From JAVMKJ01 sp031732855 (GTDB lineage: Bacteria > Pseudomonadota > Gammaproteobacteria > Competibacterales > Competibacteraceae): a stretch of DNA of 8,974 nt. Within the stretch, counting starts at the first letter, position 1. Each line of letters opens with the position of its first letter. Of the stretch, positions 6,894-8,974 are shown piece by piece. The notes beneath the pieces are model-generated. The model was not told the origin of the DNA and searched no databases. It was given only the letters and a program-made list of their open reading frames with translations. The translations under genes were made by a program, and so were the position numbers. The DNA lies in contig JAVMKJ010000228.1 of assembly GCA_031732855.1 (NCBI GenBank), forward strand, positions 1 through 8,974. Direction: 5' to 3'.

Positions 6894-7100
6894 ATGGAGA
6901 CCAGCAACATCGAACATTACCGACACCGACTCGTCGAATTGCGCGTCGAGCACCGCGACCTGGATGATGTAATCGCCCGCCTTTCCAGGGACCCCCTGGT
7001 CGACGAGCTTGAACTGAAGCGGCTAAAAAAGCGCAAGCTCATGCTCAAGGACATGATCGCGCATCTGGAAAGCAAGCTTATTCCCGACCTCAACGCCTGA
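6894..7100 (+). CDS. YdcH/DUF465 family small coiled-coil protein
   Basis: This 68-residue charged, helical protein has the DUF465 pattern: an N-terminal helix HYRHRLVELRVEHRDLDDVI (8-27), a short break around SRDPLVD (31-37), then the hallmark LKRLKKRKLMLKDMIAHLE (41-59). The ELxxLKKxKLxLKDxI core is what identifies the family. It has no membrane segment or signal peptide and probably forms a short coiled coil in the cytoplasm. The family's function is unknown. The ATG at 6894 is supported by GGAGA (6881-6885) at suitable spacing, and the length matches family members. It stands alone: divergent from ttcA and convergent with the phasin-like gene, with its own predicted promoter and a hairpin downstream. 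Confidence 0.88.
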   Translation: METSNIEHYRHRLVELRVEHRDLDDVIARLSRDPLVDELELKRLKKRKLMLKDMIAHLESKLIPDLNA

Positions 7101-7115
7101 GCCGGTCCAAACAAG

Positions 7116-7141
7116 CGGGGCCGCCCGGCCTTGCGGCCCCG
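7116..7141. terminator. Strong GC hairpin between convergent genes
   Basis: CGGGGCCGC (7116-7124) pairs perfectly with GCGGCCCCG (7133-7141) around an 8-base loop, a 9-bp stem. It sits 15 bases after the DUF465 stop and 32 bases beyond the phasin-like stop, which comes from the other strand. No proper T-tract follows on the plus strand; on the minus strand the sequence after it is CTTGTTTGG, mildly T-rich. It most likely works as a shared, bidirectional terminator. Confidence 0.6.
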
Positions 7142-7173
7142 GCGGCCCCTGCTCTCCCACCACCCGTGTTTGA

Positions 7174-7803
7174 TTAAAGCCGCTCGCCGTACTTCTTGGC
7201 GTGCAACTCCTTCGCCTGACCGATCCAGTCGTCGCGGCGGATGCGGCCGCTGAAATGAATGACCTCCGATTCCAGGCGGTCGATATCGGTATCGGTCAGG
7301 ACCGCGACCCGCCGATACGTGCAAATGCCATCGGCGTTGAGCTTGCCCTCCAGCACCGGGCCGATCCCGCCGATCATTTTCAGATCGTCCTTCTCCGCCG
7401 CGTGCGCCGTCATCACCGTCGCCTGCCGATCGTTGGTCAGCGCCTTGATCCGGCCGTTGATCTCTTCCAGCCGGTTGGCAATGCCTTTCAGATCGTCGCG
7501 AGTCGGCACGCCCAGCCGCTTTAGAGCCCGCGCCACGCGTTCCTCGAACAACTGTTCCAGATTGTCCAAGGTATCCGTCGCCTTGGTCCTGACACCCTCG
7601 ACCATGCCGCGGACTTCATCCATCCGCTCCTTCATTTCCCCGACCGTATCACCGGCCAGCTTCAACGTCTGATCGCGGAGCTTCTCACCCTCCTTGACCA
7701 GCGAATCCATCAGCTTGCCGGTTTCCTCCTGAGCCTTGCCCACCGCCGCCTTGACCTGTCCGGCAACGGATTCCGGCGCTTTCTTCTCGGTATCGTCGCT
7801 CAT
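7174..7803 (-). CDS. Phasin-like coiled-coil protein with C-terminal helix-hairpin-helix domain
   Basis: This is a 209-residue soluble, highly charged protein. Residues 1-125 are predicted mostly helical with heptad-like spacing. The stretch FEERVARALKRLGVPTRDDL (86-105), followed by ANRLEEINGRIKAL (109-122), closely resembles the C-terminal signature of polyhydroxyalkanoate granule-associated phasins. After a linker (123-137), residues 138-209 form a different module: DDLKMIGGIGPVLEGKLNAD (139-158), a helix-hairpin-helix with GIGPVLEGKL, followed by YRRVAVLTDTDIDRLE and FSGRIRRDDWIGQAKEL (184-200), as seen in C-terminal HhH domains fused to various proteins. Such HhH modules can bind DNA or protein. 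A plausible role is coating PHA granules and linking them to the nucleoid or another partner, but that is inference. The ATG at 7803 has GGGAGA upstream at good spacing. There is no signal peptide. Confidence 0.8.
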   Translation of the reverse strand: MSDDTEKKAPESVAGQVKAAVGKAQEETGKLMDSLVKEGEKLRDQTLKLAGDTVGEMKERMDEVRGMVEGVRTKATDTLDNLEQLFEERVARALKRLGVPTRDDLKGIANRLEEINGRIKALTNDRQATVMTAHAAEKDDLKMIGGIGPVLEGKLNADGICTYRRVAVLTDTDIDRLESEVIHFSGRIRRDDWIGQAKELHAKKYGERL

Positions 7804-7849
7804 GGCATTCTCCCGTTGGCTTGTTGCCCGCGTTCTGACTGATTACGAA

Positions 7850-7878
7850 ATTAACTCTAGCAGCCAAAACTAGTGCAA
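7850..7878 (-). promoter_or_regulatory. Candidate promoter for the phasin-like gene
   Basis: Two overlapping readings exist on the minus strand. One is an extended -10, TGCTAGAGT (7854-7862), without a good -35. The other is TTGCAC (7873-7878) and GTTAAT (7850-7855) at 17 bases. Both place the start of transcription 40-50 bases upstream of the ATG at 7803. The surrounding stretch (7841-7890) is the most A/T-rich part of the gap. Confidence 0.35.
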
Positions 7879-7942
7879 ACATCCTAACTCGCCTGCTTTT
7901 CCATTCCGCTCCAGCATCGGTAGTGGATGCCGGCTTGACTCG

Positions 7943-7965
7943 GCAACCGCCTACCTCCCGGTTGC
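7943..7965. promoter_or_regulatory. Operator-like inverted repeat beside the DUF349-gene promoter
   Basis: GCAACCG (7943-7949) and CGGTTGC (7959-7965) form a perfect 7-bp inverted repeat with a 9-base spacer; the centre-to-centre distance is 16 bases. It ends exactly where the extended -10 (7966-7974) begins, so a dimeric protein bound here would cover the -35 region. Confidence 0.4.
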
Positions 7966-7974
7966 TGCTATGAT
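7966..7974 (+). promoter_or_regulatory. Extended -10 promoter for the HEAT/DUF349 gene
   Basis: TGC (7966-7968) directly precedes TATGAT (7969-7974, five of six consensus bases), a textbook extended -10. No -35 lies at 17 bases. A near-consensus TTGACT (7935-7940) is 28 bases away, too far to act as one. The predicted start is near 7981, leaving a leader of about 83 bases. Confidence 0.5.
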
Positions 7975-8000
7975 AAAGTAGTCCGCACAATCACCGGCCC

Positions 8001-8036
8001 GCCCCGAATCCACCTCGACCGGCGGGGCCAAGCCCC
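8001..8036 (+). promoter_or_regulatory. Two mutually exclusive stems in the DUF349-gene leader
   Basis: GCCCCG (8001-8006) can pair with CGGGGC (8023-8028), but the same GGGGC (8024-8028) can instead pair with GCCCC (8032-8036) around a CAA loop. Such competing folds resemble a leader switch, yet no T-tract or covered ribosome-binding site is visible, and runs of G and C make chance pairing likely. Confidence 0.25.
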
Positions 8037-8063
8037 ATCCTGAGTCATGCCGCCGATCACCCC

Positions 8064-8974
8064 ATGATCCTGAGCCGTTTCCTCAAGCCCAAGTGGCAAC
8101 ATACCGATCCCGAAACCCGCAAACAGGCGTTGCAGGGGCTGGAAAACACCGACCCGGTGCTGGTCGAAATGGCCCGGCAGGATCCCGATCCGGTCCTCCG
8201 TCGCGCCGCGCTGGAACGTCTCGGCGATCTCGACCTGTTGCAAACCATCGCCAGCGAGGACGCCGACCCGGGCGTGCGGGCCGCGGCCCAGGATCGCTAC
8301 CGATCCCTGCTGTCCGGCAGGGCCGCTGGCAGCCCGGCGTTGGCCAGCCGGCTGGAACGGCTGCGCCAAAGCTCGGATGCCGATCTGGCGGAGTATCTGC
8401 TGAACCATGCCGCCGAACCGGAACTGCGGCTGGCCGCGCTGGAACACATCGGCCTGGAACCGCCGCTGGCCGAGATCGCGCTGCGGGATTCTCACCCGGA
8501 CATACGGCTGGCGGCTCTGGAGCGGATCCACGATCCCGAACTACTCGACCACATCGCCCGCCAGAGTCGCAACCGCGACAAACGCCTGCATCGCCGGGCG
8601 CGGGAACGGCTGGATGCCCTGGTCGCCGCGCAGGCGCGCGCCGCCCATCTGGAACGGCTGTGCGTCGAAATGGAAAACCTGCCCTGGGACGGCGAGAGCG
8701 GTCCCAACGCCGGCCGGTTTCCGAAACTGGAGCAGGAATGGCGCGATCAGGAAACCGTCGCCCCAGCCGAGCTGCGGGAACGCTACACCCAGGCACGCAC
8801 CCGGTTCCTGGCCGAGCGGCAGGTCAGCGCCGGCCGTCGGTCCCAGCGGCTGGAACTGGTCGCTTCCCTGGAAACTCTCCTCGAACGGTTGCATCACGAA
8901 ACCGAACCCAGCGCCGAATTCAACGCATCCATCCAGTACGCCACCCTCGAGGCGCCGGCCGCCTGGAATCACCT
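8064..8974 (+). CDS. HEAT-repeat/DUF349 domain protein, 5' part
   Basis: The frame from the ATG at 8064 stays open to the window edge: 303 complete codons and no stop. The N-terminus MILSRFLKPKWQHTDPETR is followed by HEAT-like repeats, each with a D-P-x-[VL/IR]-R-x-A-A-L-E core: DPDPVLRRAALERLGD (40-55), EDADPGVRAAAQDR (65-78), PELRLAALEHIG (119-130), HPDIRLAALERIHD (144-157) and RDKRLHRRARERLD (171-184). From about 190 it becomes a long charged helical region (ERLCVEMENLPW, FPKLEQEWRDQE, RYTQARTRFLAER) of the type that precedes and forms DUF349 domains. It is probably cytoplasmic. Function is unknown, and DUF349 itself is not fully visible here. No Shine-Dalgarno sequence is evident before 8064. 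No better in-frame start is seen nearby, and the KPKWQH opening fits relatives I know, so this start is reasonable. Confidence 0.85.
   Translation, partial: MILSRFLKPKWQHTDPETRKQALQGLENTDPVLVEMARQDPDPVLRRAALERLGDLDLLQTIASEDADPGVRAAAQDRYRSLLSGRAAGSPALASRLERLRQSSDADLAEYLLNHAAEPELRLAALEHIGLEPPLAEIALRDSHPDIRLAALERIHDPELLDHIARQSRNRDKRLHRRARERLDALVAAQARAAHLERLCVEMENLPWDGESGPNAGRFPKLEQEWRDQETVAPAELRERYTQARTRFLAERQVSAGRRSQRLELVASLETLLERLHHETEPSAEFNASIQYATLEAPAAWNH

Noticed and set aside
7935..7940. TTGACT as a -35 element
   Set aside because: It is 28 bases from the only good -10, and 17 bases downstream there is no -10.
7968..8972. Several minus-strand open frames (7968-8531, 8083-8796, 8541-8972)
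   Set aside because: They are antisense to the HEAT/DUF349 frame, which is open for 303 codons and has repeated, meaningful HEAT cores.

Overview
The window is GC-rich chromosomal DNA with short gaps and translationally overlapping genes. The best guess is a gammaproteobacterium. TtcA, a YdcH/DUF465 protein, a DUF349 protein with HEAT-like repeats and a phasin-like protein fit that group, and the phasin suggests a polyhydroxyalkanoate (PHA)-storing cell. This placement is inference from gene content; there is no rRNA or other phylogenetic marker.

Layout from left to right. (1) Bases 1-1067, plus strand: the 3' part of a divergent PurD-like ATP-grasp ligase. (2) Bases 1120-5584, all minus strand, so transcribed right to left: a branched-chain/polar amino acid uptake operon. 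Its order is binding protein (livK-like), permeases livH and livM, ATPase livG, then a Uma2-family PD-(D/E)XK nuclease-like gene. The second ATPase, livF, is absent from its usual place after livG. The livH/livM and livM/livG junctions are ATGA stop/start overlaps. A long hairpin sits between livK and livH. (3) Bases 5751-6689, minus: ttcA, the tRNA cytidine-32 2-thiolation enzyme, followed by a terminator-like structure whose U-tract lies inside the predicted livK promoter. (4) Bases 6894-7100, plus: a small DUF465/YdcH-like coiled-coil protein, divergent from ttcA and convergent with the next gene across a strong hairpin. (5) Bases 7174-7803, minus: a phasin-like coiled-coil protein carrying a C-terminal helix-hairpin-helix domain. 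(6) Bases 8064-8974, plus: the 5' part of a HEAT-repeat/DUF349 gene that runs off the window.

The liv genes work together. LivK binds amino acid in the periplasm, LivH and LivM form the membrane channel, and LivG supplies ATPase activity, presumably paired with a LivF encoded elsewhere. The other genes look like unrelated housekeeping or storage functions. No gap exceeds 300 bases: the largest are 7804-8063 (260 b, divergent promoter region), 6690-6893 (204 b, divergent promoter region) and 5585-5750 (166 b, terminator plus livK promoter/leader). I see no tRNA, rRNA, CRISPR array, IS element or prophage signature. The most unusual signals are the strand-specific livK-livH hairpin, the livF-less operon ending in Uma2, the altered metal/ATP motifs of the PurD-like protein, the phasin-HhH fusion, and a dyad placed against an extended -10 promoter.
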